DNA of 64,000 nt from Patagioenas fasciata (taxonomy: Eukaryota > Chordata > Aves > Columbiformes > Columbidae): the NCBI RefSeq assembly GCF_037038585.1, contig NC_092560.1:83614049-83678048 (forward strand), in the 5' to 3' direction. Made by a program: the position numbers and the translations under genes. Every line of letters begins with the position of its first letter. The stretch's first letter is position 1. Shown in pieces: positions 1-11,600 of the stretch. The notes beneath the pieces are model-generated. The model was not told the DNA's origin. It saw only the letters and a list, made by a program, of their open reading frames with translations, and searched no databases.

Positions 1-111
1 CTCATGCACCTTAGGTCTGATGACCAGACCAAGACCCATTGGCCGAATGTCACCATGCGGCTTCTATCACATAAAACAAATACAACTACAGCCCGTATTT
101 ACTTTTTGTTT

Positions 112-117
112 TTTATT
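112..117 (-). terminator. Candidate distal poly(A) signal for DYM
   Basis: AATAAA on the minus strand. It is followed 20-45 nt downstream by a T/G-rich stretch (minus-strand tgtagttgtatttg, then ttttatgtg), the usual arrangement for a cleavage site near position 90. Its use by DYM is an inference; the signal at 891-886 is an alternative. Confidence 0.35.
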
Positions 118-885
118 ACGCATAATAAATCCTTCACACAAAATAATGAAAAGGATCCCTAAGGTGACACTTTACAGATCTGAAGGAAAACAGAGTGTTT
201 GTGACCACGCCAGACTGCAGACTTCAGACCCACATCATGCTCCAGCTCTTGGAAGAACCAGGGTGAATAGCACGGAATTCAGCATAAATCTTGGTCTGGC
301 TCTGCTTTTTTGGCTTTGGATTGTAACTCCAGCTGTTCCAAACCAGCTGGGCCCTGGGAGCATCACATATTAATTAAATTCACAAGGAAATTATGCCACT
401 GGAACGATCCCGTTCCTTCCGTGCTTCAATGTCACCACAAGACGATGGCGAGAAATAATTTACCGTGTGACTCCTACATTGATTCAGCAGCTGGTTTGAC
501 CTATTCTATCTGATTGCTGCTTTATGGACTCTTCTCTTAGATTAAAAAAAGCCCTTTTCAAAGGAAAAACCCCAGGTTGTCTCCAGGCTGCTCTGCCTGA
601 CCCGTTTTTCATGAAGTTCTCCACCCTCCGGGGTGGAAGATGCTCATGGGGCAGCTTTTAAGACACATGAAAACTGAATCCACAGGTCACAAGTGCATCT
701 TCAGCCTGGCCTTCCTGAGGCTGGACGGCTCTGCCGACCACAAACACTCTCGGTCTTCTAATAAAGACAAAGTTACAGATCACTGCGATAACCAGGAAGA
801 GTCATTGCCCTTTGATGTCTGCTCAAAGGCCAAAAAAATATCCCCATATAAATCCGAAAACCAGCATAAACTTACATGCAGTTCA

Positions 886-891
886 TTTATT
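886..891 (-). terminator. Candidate proximal poly(A) signal for DYM
   Basis: AATAAA on the minus strand, about 1.54 kb after the DYM stop codon, followed by moderately T/G-rich sequence. It is one of two canonical signals in the downstream flank. The sequence alone does not show which is used. Confidence 0.3.
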
Positions 892-2434
892 TCTCACATT
901 TTCCTACGAAAAACTGCGTTTCCAGTCTTACTATTGCCTTTTCTTCTCAAAAGTGTTTTTCCTAAATGCTCCTAGGCTGTTTATGTCGCTTTGGAGTTAT
1001 ATTTAAATAAATCTGGAAAGCTGCTTGCTCTTTTTTTAAAGCGAACACTTCCATTTGTGTAGGACTCAAATGGACTTCCCACCTCTAAGTAAGCAGATTA
1101 AAGTACAATCCCAGCGCACCCTCCAGGGCAAAAAACAAAGGTGCAAGAAACTCTATGTAAAGCCACTTGAAGGATTGAATTCTTCAGGTCAATAAACAGA
1201 ACATGCTGAAGCAGGCAGTGAGCACCGGGGGTTGCCACCTATGTTTAGGACCGAATTCCTTGGTATTTTATATTTTGGCATGCAATGCACTGCTGACAGT
1301 TCTCCACGTAGCGGCATGTGGGATTCGTGTTCACACGCGTGTGCAACAGGCACCGTCGGGAGCATCCCCAGAGCAAAAAATCATCCTTATTTTGAAAAAA
1401 AGTTCTTTACGAATCAGGTCAAGCCATTTCTTGTGTTCTTCCAACTGCGGAAAACAGGTACATCAGGATAGGACACTTGAAAATAACAACAAAGAGAATT
1501 ATTCTACATTCAGATACATTTATACTTCTGCCGTAAAACCTTTAATAGCAAACGGGATTTTCAAAACAAAGCTTTTTCAAGGATCCCCATGACACCGTCA
1601 CCATTACAAAGTTTTACGGGATGTTGGCCTATCTCACAATCTTTTAACTATTTTCTTTGGAGATATTTTTCCCCGCCAACGTGTTCAATTTCCAGGAACA
1701 ACTTTAGCACAGTAAAACAAGTCTGCAAGGGACCTGACTCTTCAAGCTGGTGTTTCTACCCCTCCATAGAATATTTGCCAGTCAAACAAACAGGAAAAAA
1801 AAAAAAAGACTTGCTATTGAAAATCCTCCCACAAACATTTTGACACCTAAAACAAGTGTTTTGAATCTGCCTGGGAGCTAATCTGATTAATGTGCTGCTT
1901 GCAAGTTCACTCGGATGACAGTGTAGACAGCAATTAAAAGCCAAAAAAAACCAGAAGCATGGGATTAGGTAACGAGCAACTCATAACAGAATCCAACAGA
2001 CCACAGAAAGCTTGACCCAACAAAGCCATCTCACTTGAAAGAAATGAAAATACAACTTCCAAATCAAAGGTCTGCAACCCCTTTCCTCATTTACCCCACG
2101 AAGTTAAAAGAACAATCAGGTTTATAGGTGGTAGTAATGTCATCCCCTATGTGTAAGGCCTCATTTTCATCAAACAAGCTCTAAATTATAAGATTATAAA
2201 TACAAGGTTGCCTACAAGCCCTCAGTTCCTCACACCACAGTCTGTCCAGCGTGTTGGTGGCGATCTGGTTCCGAAATACCAATGTTGGGCTGTACACTAG
2301 CGACGAGCGTCATTCTCCGTAAGCTTTGGGGTGAGAGGGTGCACGCTGGAAGGGGTCAGGTATTCACACGCCGCGCGGAATTTCGTTTTCTGGGAGAAGA
2401 CAAGAGTTGAGTTGGCTCGGCTGGGGCATCCCCT

Positions 2435-2584
2435 TCAGCCGGAGTCCATCGTGAAGAGCTGGATGTCGTGCGGGTTCCAGTACAGGGCCACGGCGGAGTT
2501 GTAGACCAAGGACCAAACGTAGGGGATGAAGAATTCCTCGGGCTGCTCCTCCTCCACGTACTTGAACTTCAGCTCAGGGAACTT
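2435..2584 (-). CDS. DYM: DYM (dymeclin) terminal coding exon C with stop codon
   Basis: The minus strand encodes 49 residues, from [14 protein letters not shown] to [10 protein letters not shown], then TGA at 2437-2435. This is the extreme C-terminus of dymeclin, including the strongly conserved acidic EEEQPEEFF segment and the aromatic [11 protein letters not shown] segment. The acceptor is ctttctcgttgcag before AAG, phase 0, joining exon B ending in R. The last residue is G; from memory the mammalian protein ends in D, a minor substitution. Joined with exons A and B this gives 148 in-frame residues with no stop or frameshift, so the gene looks intact here. An open frame extends upstream through the acceptor to an ATG at 2650, but that part is intron. 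Confidence 0.96.
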   Translation of the reverse strand, partial: KFPELKFKYVEEEQPEEFFIPYVWSLVYNSAVALYWNPHDIQLFTMDSG

Positions 2585-4015
2585 CTGCAACGAGAAAGCA
2601 AAGTCCGCTGAGGGAAGGTTTGCGTTTCTGTTTGCAAACACGCAGCCCATGTAAACACCAAAGAGGTCTGGTGAAAAACAATCATGGAAGGAACTGAACC
2701 ATTAGACCCAAAGGAAAATATTTACACAATAAAAAAATAACTCCTAATTTCTTCTTTGTACCAAATGCTACATCGGCGTGTTGCATTCAACTCTTTCACT
2801 GTTGATCACGCTCAATTTGGCTCTTAACAAAGACTAAACATGTGAATCCTTTACAAAACACAAAGGTCTTACGGAAAACTCAGTTTTAGCAGCCCCACAA
2901 AAACAGGCTTGTACACGTACACACCTGTTCATCACAGTTTTCCCTGAAAAGCATTCTGCTATTAATTGTACCAAGGTCCTTAGCAGGACGAGCAGGAGAA
3001 TCCTTTGGAAAGACCGTAAGAATAAACACAGCCTGCGATATATTTTCAGGAATCCAACAAATTGACCTTTTTCTTCTAATTGTCTAAGACTTTCTGGATG
3101 TAGAAGCTTCCACGAGAGAAACGCTCTTCAAGAAGCACGGTGGGAAGTGTGGCTCCACGGGTGGGCTCCTGGAGGACACTTCCAACTCTGCTCTGTGTTT
3201 TTTGGCAGGTCACTGCCTCTGTGCCTTGGCTTTCCCGTTGCTGAGGGACACGCAGAATGACTCCAACAGCACAAAAAAAGAAGGTCTAAAACCCTTCAAC
3301 AGAGATGTGCACCGTGTCGGCTATCTATCCCACTTCAGCCTCTAAGGTTGTAACCACGTAGACCTTATTTTCCAATTTTCTCTCATTTCTCCCCCCTCAA
3401 AGCAGCACATACATGGCAAACCCACTGCGTGCCCTCTTGGTAAGCGCGTGTTTGGGGGACGAGCTGAGCCCACTTTTGTCCTGCACTCTTCAGTCCTTTC
3501 ATCTACTTCTAAATGTTGCCTGTGCCAAGAGCTTGGCAGAGTCTCAGCTAAAAGACAAATGACAATGATCACTGGGGTAAGATAAAACATGACCCATTTT
3601 ATTATTTATAAGGCTGTGGCTAAGACTAAGAATAAACTCTCCAGTGTGACGTGATCAGAACAAGCACAGCGATGGCCAAGAAGCCTCTTTGGCCATTAAT
3701 AATGAAGGGATAACCTGATGATTTTTCTTGAGGTTCCAGTATCCCGTTTCCTTGCGTTCAGGGTACAAGACCCTTCTGGTTGGAACAGTCTCTTTTGAAA
3801 GGGCGTTTCTTGGCTTTCAGGGTTGTTAATTTAATTTTTACACAGGTTGTTTATATTTTTGGAGTCAGAGAACATGGTAACTACCCCGCTCTTTCTTCGT
3901 GTTGCTTCTGTTACTACAGGAGTTTGGTGCAAACACCAAGTGTGTGATTTAGACCAAGCCAAAAAGGTGCCATCCCCCATATGACAAACATGTCTCCATG
4001 GACAGCTTCATTCAA

Positions 4016-4125
4016 CCAGGCTCTGAGCAACCTGAGCTGGTGAAGATGTCCCTGCTCATGGCAGAGGTGGCACTGGATGAGTTTTGAAGGTACCTTCCAA
4101 CCCAAACTATTCAATAACTCCATGA
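4016..4125 (+). mobile_element. CR1 LINE 3' fragment
   Basis: Plus-strand CR1 tail: gctctgagcaacctgagct, then tgaagatgtccctg, then ccttccaacccaaacta and a decayed attct-type 3' end. It is 5'-truncated to about 110 bp and diverged. It lies about 260 bp from the oppositely oriented copy at 4389-4716. Confidence 0.85.
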
Positions 4126-4388
4126 CTGATGAGGATATTGATGCCATCTTCCAGCACGCTCCAAAGTTCTGGAGCTGCTGTGGTTTGGCTGATTGTTGGG
4201 GTCAGGCCCTTCACCACAGCTCTTCATAGCTGGTCACCAATATTTCCCCTGGGAGGAAGCATTTTGGCCATCGGTGTGGCTGTCACTATTGTACTCCATG
4301 ACTTTGGAACATGTGGGGAGCTCATCCCTAGAGCAATCAGGGAGGGAAGGAGGAAAGTGCTGTTTCCAGCACTATCACCTTAGTTTAA

Positions 4389-4716
4389 GAATCACAGAAT
4401 AGAATCACAGAATGGTTTGTGTTGAAGGGACCTTTCCAGCTCGCGCAGTGCCCCCCCTGCCATGACAGGGACATCTTCACCAGCTCAGGTTGCTCAGAGC
4501 CCCGTCCAGCCTGGCCTGGGATGTCTCCAGGGATGGTTCAGCCACCACCTCTCTGCCCAACCTGGGCCAGGCTCTCACCACCCTCAGGGACAACAATTTC
4601 TTCCTCATGTCCAGCCTGAATCCCCCTCCTTTAGTTTAAAACCATCACCCCTTGTCCTATCACAATAGGCCCTGCTCCAAAGTCTGTCCCCATCTTTCTC
4701 ACAGGCCCCTTTTAAG
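4389..4716 (-). mobile_element. CR1 LINE 3' fragment
   Basis: Minus-strand CR1. Read on the plus strand it opens with agaatcacagaatgg, then ccatgacagggacatcttca and the poorly coding region near the 3' end, ending about ctcacaggcccctttt. It is about 330 bp, 5'-truncated, and resembles the plus-strand copy at 29076-29427 along most of its length. Open frames inside it are not host genes. Confidence 0.92.
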
Positions 4717-4894
4717 CACGGAAAGGAAGAAATGAAGGCAGCTCAAAAATAAGGTTGTTAAAGTCGCTTCTACATAAAACTCTTGTTGAGTTCAAAGCCC
4801 AGAACCTCTAAGGTACATCAGCAAGTTTCGTTTCCTGTGTCAGACATGCAGTTTGTGGTCGAGAAGCTCCCATTGCCCCTCTGTGCCCCTAAAC

Positions 4895-5290
4895 CAGTTT
4901 CTACCACCTCTCTACAACCCCTCCTCCCATGGTCTGTTTGGACCAGTTTGTTTGATCTCCCACATCACTTTGTTTCCCCACTCTTATCATACCCCAAACA
5001 CTCACCCCCATCTCTAATTCCCTGTTTCCTGGCCTACTCCCATCCCCAACTCCCTCCCGCTGTATCTTCACGCTCTCCCTTTAGTGTATCTTTCTATTTT
5101 ATACTCAAGTTTTCTTGTTTCTCATCAGCTTTGTGAGATCCTGCTTTTCACTACCATCCCCTTTTCCTTCCCCTATTGGCTCCAAATCCTCGACCTGTAC
5201 CCGCGTTCCCTTCTCTGCCACCCCATCCTACTTCTCAGGACACCACGTTTCTTTCATCAAATTAACCCTCACTCCAATCAAGCCCTCATG
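4895..5290 (+). repeat. Pyrimidine-rich low-complexity stretch
   Basis: About 400 bp strongly enriched in C and T and poor in G on the plus strand (for example ctcctcccat, ccccaactccctcccgctg). It has no clear repeat unit. The open frames here (60-117 codons, rich in P, S, L and F) reflect composition only. Confidence 0.55.
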
Positions 5291-6884
5291 TAGATTTTAA
5301 CCGTTATTATTATTTTTTTAAACTTGATATTCTACTCTCTTTCTCCTCAGCGTAACCTTCCCCACTTCCCTCCCGAACACTTCCTGACTTGTGGTTGGCG
5401 CAGACAGGAACACGTTTGGTTCAGTGTTGTGTCAGCAGAACAAATGGTTAAACCTCACGATTAAACCGCCGCAACATTTCCTAGCAGAGCAAAACCCTCA
5501 TGCAGGCGTCCTTCTGCACCCCAAATGCAGCCTGGAGTAGTTCTTCTGCGAGCGAAGGGGAAAAAAAGTGATTAAAGACACTAATTTGAGTTGAATTAAA
5601 CACAGATAATTGTTTTACGCCTTTGGGATCACAGATTATAGTGACTGGTGTCTGCAGACACTCTGGTTTGGGACCATTCAGAACTTAAGAAACACCTGAA
5701 GCTTTAAAACAATAGGTAAAATTGTCTTAGAAATTCCAATAGTTACATCTGAGATGCTCAGCTCTTCCAATTCCATTATCTCTGCTGGAAAAAAAAGCCT
5801 AAAATAAGTCAGAGAGCATTCATATTGTCAGGCAATAACAGTCAGGCATTGTTTTTATTAGTAAGCCTTTCTTCAGAGTGATCAATGTTGCCATCTATTG
5901 TGATTGTACTGTAGCAATTTAATAATCAATTTTAGATTAAAGACTGTAACTCCCTGCAATCAGCCCAGACTCTCTCACACTCAACATATACCTTCAACAG
6001 TCTGCAGTTTCATCATGCAAATGTAGACAAGGATAAGGAGATTTTTAAGGAGAGATATAATATGCATTGTCATTATATACATAAAAAAATATATTAAAAA
6101 AATTGATTTCCAGGTCGGTAATTCACACCCAACGGCAATGCTCCATTGTCGGTGGTGACTATGGCTTCTCGTGGCTTAAAATGAGAAACTCTAGAGGCTC
6201 AAGCACGGAGAGAACTTCTGCACCAGACTCTGTATTGTAAGATTTACCACTGTTAAAATAAAAACCTCTCCATACCGTTTCACTACTGGGGCATTCATTG
6301 AAAGCAAAATTTGTTGACATTCAAAATCATCAAATCAAAGTAACTTCAAAGCATTTCTGCTTTATCAGATTGACTTTAAAATGACTTATCACAGCGAGGG
6401 TTGAGCACCACATAAAAATGTTGACCAATGCCATAAATCCTTAAGATTTTGGACAGACGGTAATTCAAGGAACGTTTAAGTTCAGCTCTGTGCTCTTGGT
6501 CTCCTGCACATTCTGCTTCCAAATAAGCGATCGGGAGCTTTTGCTGTGTGACGGCCAAATTAACGTGATTTTTGGCACTTTTTGAGAACAGGGACCAATC
6601 TAAGGCATTTTAAACAGTAATCCTAATGACAGAGGAAACACCTTGGCATGGGATAAATAATCTCTTTTTTTTTCCTTCACAGCTTTTCGTTCAGGAAAGA
6701 CGGACAAATTCTCCATTAGCCACGCACTTGGCTATTTAAGCTTTTGAACTCATTGCCCTGCCATAAATGAGTCCAGTGAAGCCGTTATTTGCATATTTAC
6801 CCAGTGGTTACCGGAGCAGAGACAACCCCAGCTGGCTTAAAACAAACCAACCCAAGGCAATACTTGAAAATTCAAGAGCTGGAG

Positions 6885-7100
6885 GTAACGCGAGGATTCG
6901 AACAGCACAATTTAAATACAGACAACTTATAAGCTCTGGCGAATCAACCCACCGCGGCACCTTATCTCGTTTTCTCCCGCCAGACAAAGCAGAAGTCAGA
7001 TTTTGGTGGTCAGGACGAGCGTACAGAACTAGACAGACCGAGAACTGTCTGCTCCGTCAATCACACGATTCGATGAAAAACCACAGGAAGTCCGATGAAC
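6885..7100. other. CpG-rich patch
   Basis: About 15 CpG dinucleotides in about 215 bp (gcgagg, cgcggc, gacgagcgt and others) in an otherwise AT-rich, CpG-poor intron. No promoter elements or recognisable coding potential accompany it. Confidence 0.4.
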
Positions 7101-8215
7101 AGATGCAGAGCTGAACGGCAATAACTCCCCTACCGCAAAAGTTCAACGACATGGTTGGTTTTTTTTTGTTTATTGTATATATTTTTTGCAGTTAGCAATG
7201 AGGATGATAGCATCGGTGCCAGCCAACAGCCCCTGGTGCGGATACAGGCAACTCGGTGGCTTTCGAGCTACTTGAGCCATATATTAAATAAAGAAAAAAT
7301 CCCCTTTACTGGATATAAAGCAGCCATTGTCAAAAAAACGGGGCAGTCACCGTGGAAAAAGAATAAAAATAAAGAATTGGATGAACATAAAACTGGAGAA
7401 TCCTCTTTTCCTCAAGTCCTTGGTTTGAAATGCTGGTTTCCGAAACAGAAATCATCAACGCGAGTCGGTATTTTCAAAAGTGTGTGACCAGTTTAGGAGA
7501 AAAGTGCCATTTCCAAAGAAGTCTGAACACATTTGAGAGCAAAATTCACGTTAACTCGTCATCAATACGAAGCGTCAAAGTCTTTCTGAAAGTGGGATTT
7601 GTGTGAATTTGAAAAGCTTACTATGAATCTTGTTTGGTAATCTAATGACATGTTGCCAAATTATGTGTTTCATATTGTTTCAGTTAAATAAAGCAATATT
7701 GCCTGGGGAACATCTGCAGGATTGGACCTTTTGAGCAAAATACATCAACTGGCAAAGAAAAAAGATAAGGGTTCAGATTCAGCACCGAAACAAGTCATTA
7801 TTATAGGTGAAATAGTGATTTTTTTCACCCCAGCAAGGTTCAGTCCTAAAACACTCCTCGCACTGAACAGACCAACCTGTGAGCAGTTTGGGTTGAGGGA
7901 GGAAATTTGTATTTGTCTGCAAAATCCAGAACCCACAATGAAATATGGTCCCCAAAATCCCAATCTGAGTCAAATTAATGGCCGAGGGTTTTGAAAACAA
8001 CTCTACAGTCATGGCTCTTACACTGTTCATGGTATTGATATATACCAAGCCATATAATTTTATATATATATATTTATTTTTTAATCTATTTTAATGTATT
8101 ATTTATAAAAATGTAAGCACTTAAGTGCTTTGGCAGAGTAAAATTTATGGAAGAAAAATTCTCAGTACTTGTCCTAAGATACCAATACACTGAATTTTTG
8201 CAATTATTTAGTTCT

Positions 8216-8660
8216 TCCGAGGCGATAACGCCATTTCATCTTTCTCCAGTTCGCGTCTACACTGTTTCTCTCTGACTTAAGACACAGAGTTGATGTGGCT
8301 CGGGTGAAATATCTGTACGGGTTACACCACACCTGCCTGATATCATCTTTGTTGTCTTCTCGGGTTTGAGGCACCGACGTCCCAACAGGAGACGATGGTG
8401 GGGAGATGCAGGATGCAAACAGGAAACCTGCTCGACGAAGCACGACCTGCGCGTCTCGTTCGAAGATCCGCGGGGGAACGGGTACAAATGTAACGGCAGA
8501 GAAGAACCCAAGCGGCTCGGGGTGTGTCGGGAGGTTTCGAAACAGAAAACTCGAGATGAGAAGAAGAGGTTGAAAACAATCAAAGTGCAGGTGAAATATC
8601 GCTGGTGTATTAGAAAACGACATTTTTCCCGGGGAGTAAAATTCGAAAATATTCAATAAG
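8216..8660. other. CpG-rich islet in the last intron
   Basis: By eye there are about thirty CpGs in about 440 bp (for example gcgcgtctcgttcg, tccgcgggggaacggg). This is far above the surrounding intron. Overlapping open frames of 156 and 108 codons (minus) and 97 codons (plus) span it. High CpG and GC lengthen random open frames, and none resembles a known protein. It could be a small unmethylated regulatory element or an undecayed insertion. Confidence 0.45.
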
Positions 8661-11600
8661 TAACCCGTGGTCACCTAATGAGATACAATATTCCTGGTGC
8701 AAAAGGGTGGGGAAGATTTATCTATAGAGGAATCAACCCTTCTAGCCAAGTTAGGATTGTTGAGATGCAATTTCGGTTTTCAGATCACTCAGAACAAAGG
8801 TTTGCACAACCACAGGAAAATAAATGCACAGCGAATTTGAACTGAATGACCTGAACCACCACTGGAGAAGCAGATATGGCCCTGTTGAGAGTTCAGAAAT
8901 TGGAATTTTTAAAAAGATTTTGGTCAATTTTGGAAACATCAACCAAAGAGCTGTGCCTAAATGTTTCCTGGTAAAGACACAATGATTTAAAAAGTGAAAT
9001 GTTTGCAGTAAACCTGCCAGGTCGCAGAAGTTTGCGAAGCACCACGTTGCTGAAAATAAAAGATACTGTATTTCCAGGATAGGTTGGCAAACGCCAACAG
9101 CTTTGAAGTCCTTCTCGACAGTCAGGGATGCACATAGCTACATTCTTATTTTCCTTGCAGCTTGGAAATATTGCTGATAAATAGCAAAAACTTCTAATCA
9201 CGCCACAGAAATTATTTTTGTTCTCATACAGGGTTGTTAATCTGCACAAATTCCATATTTACTGTACAAAAAGTATAAATTTGAGCTTAGGATGAGGTGA
9301 CCTCAGAAACATCTGACTTGTTGTTTACTTCTAAAGAGAACAGTAAATAAATTAGACTCCTGGTCAGAAAAACTAGCTGAAAATGTGTCACCTGAAGAGA
9401 TGATCCCCCCAAAAATTCCTTAAATATGAGAAAACAGCTTTGTGGATATTGTGTTTATGTGGAAACTTATGGACAGGAAGAAACGATTGAGAAAATGAAA
9501 GACTAAAGCAGGACTCACATATTAATGCACTGTTAAGTATCACTGACCTCTACATAACATTGTATTATACATCACAATTTTAGGATTCATAACTAAAATT
9601 TATTTGCCATGACAGGATTATTCTGTATACCATGTTGTTTAGGTGAATATACATTTATATCAGAAGATTCCAAGATAACAGCTCAACATCTCGGAGACCA
9701 GAGAGCACCAGGGGACAGTGATGGGAACATTATAGGGCTGTTTGCAGCACTGCAGAAAATACAATATATGCTGGTTTTGGCAAATAATAAGAAAAAAAGG
9801 ACTAGAGGCTGAAATATGTAATTATACTTTAGGTTTGATGATGTGTACATGAGGTACTGTCAACAAAAAAATTTCATCCATTTCAGGGCTTAACCTGAAA
9901 CATAAACAATCTGAAAATGCTGACAGGTAAAAATGAGGAATTTTGTCAAAACTGAAATTAAATGAAAAAAAACCAAGAAAATATTTAAACATATGGAATG
10001 AAAAAACTACTGGTCAACACACAAAAATGATGGTGGTGCTCGACCTTGCTCAAGCATGCGATCTCATTGTGTACACGCACCGACTACTTGGATAAATATG
10101 GAAAATCCTTTCATGCTTTTGAATTTAGCGAATTAAAATCTGAAAAAAAAACCCCAAAACTAGAATAATCCCCAGACCCATTTCTCAGTTGCATTAAAGG
10201 GCACCACTACACAAATGGGGATGAACTTATCACAAAACTTTTATCGATATCAAGTGCATGTATAAGTCTTCTTACCGTGGGATTTGCAGAAAATTCATGT
10301 TTTATAACAGCAGGCTCTATTTTTACCAGTGCTAAGGAAGATGAAAACGAGCATATTTGCAGCAAATATTTGTGATAAAACTGGAATGCATTTAGAAACC
10401 AATCATTTGCTGCCAACTTTGTACAGAAGATTCATATAGTTGCTAAAAAAAGGTGATGAGATTAGAAGTAGATTTTGGATGCTGCTACAAGTCACAATTA
10501 AGTCAATGGAGGTTTAGTAGGACCTGTAAAGAAAGGCGTGGACATAATGAATTTAATATATCTCAAAATTAAAATTTTATGGTTCAGGACTTGCCAGAAA
10601 TCAAAATAATTCCTCCCATACAATTTAATTATTTGCAACAACACAGAGGAACTCGAAGGAGGGTAAAGTAGCGGTGAAAAAGTCAAAGTCTTTTAGGTGA
10701 AGAGAGAAGAAAGAGTTAACTTGTGTATCTGGGCTACAAATTCTGCTCCAGCTTCTGGATAAAAATTATGGATCCGTGCTCCCTTTGTCAACCATGTTTT
10801 AAAACAAAACCGATGTTATAAATGCCAACCAATATTCCAGTTTTCAGAGGCAACTACCTGCTAATTATTCCCTGAAAAGCAAATCGCATGTTTTTAATCA
10901 GACTGATTTAATTTATTAAACTTTCACAATAAAGAAAACTCACCTGAATTGTTTTAAAAGGGTTTATGAACAACAGAGAGTTTGGAGAAAATAATCCTGC
11001 TGAATAATCAATACATACTAATGTGTAGCTATATACTCAAAGACACGGTGAACTACGCAAATTTTAGAGCCAATTATATACTTTAAATTTCTAGCAGCGA
11101 GTGCTACTGTTTAAGTCACAGCAAACGTTTTGATTTTGATAGCAGACAACTTTAAAATATGAGGAGTGTTGTTTATCATGTAAATATTAATATAACCTCA
11201 CTGACGACTGCTCCACCTGGGCTAACACACCATCCCATCGCGCTAAACCAAAGCCCAGGTAAACCTCCCCTGCTCTTCTAGTCCCACCAAACCCTCAGAA
11301 ATTGTGCAAATTAAACACTTGTCATGGTGTGTGCCACACAACCAGCAACGCAAAATGAGCCCAAGGTGTTTGCAATTAAAGAAACCGTTAAATTTCAACA
11401 ACGCAACCCATATTTTTGTGTTTTGGTAAAGCGCCGGAGCAAGAACGCCTTGCTACGAGAGGCACTCGCTTGTCTGGACCATGTATAAAAACTGAACCAG
11501 CTTCCTAATATGTAAATATTACCAATTTTTTACTTTTTTCTAAGAATTGTCATGCCCAGGGTTAGATTTTTCTTCCCCTACCCTCAAAAGGAGCTGGAGA

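Larger units (their letters stand above)
1..2434 (-). other. DYM 3' UTR and/or downstream flank
   Basis: There is no further coding sequence after the DYM stop. The stretch is AT-rich, unique-looking and free of CR1. On the minus strand AATAAA occurs at 891-886 and at 117-112, so the 3' UTR could be about 1.55 or 2.3 kb; a shorter UTR using a variant signal (TATAAA at 2126-2121) is also possible. The 180 bp just past the stop (about 2230-2410) is relatively CpG-rich. Several open frames of 60-130 codons on the plus strand show no recognisable protein and are treated as chance. Confidence 0.6.

Noticed and set aside
2585-2650. Extended start of the terminal DYM exon at an ATG at 2650
   Set aside because: The residues before KFPELK are not dymeclin, and a strong acceptor (ctcgttgcag) separates them; the upstream part is intron.
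6885-6910. tRNA T-loop-like ggattcgaac
   Set aside because: No acceptor stem, D arm or anticodon arm can be folded around it.
8204-8674. 156-codon minus open frame as a novel gene
   Set aside because: No domain, signal or exon signals recognised, and CpG/GC-rich DNA lengthens chance frames. The islet is kept as a finding, not as a gene.
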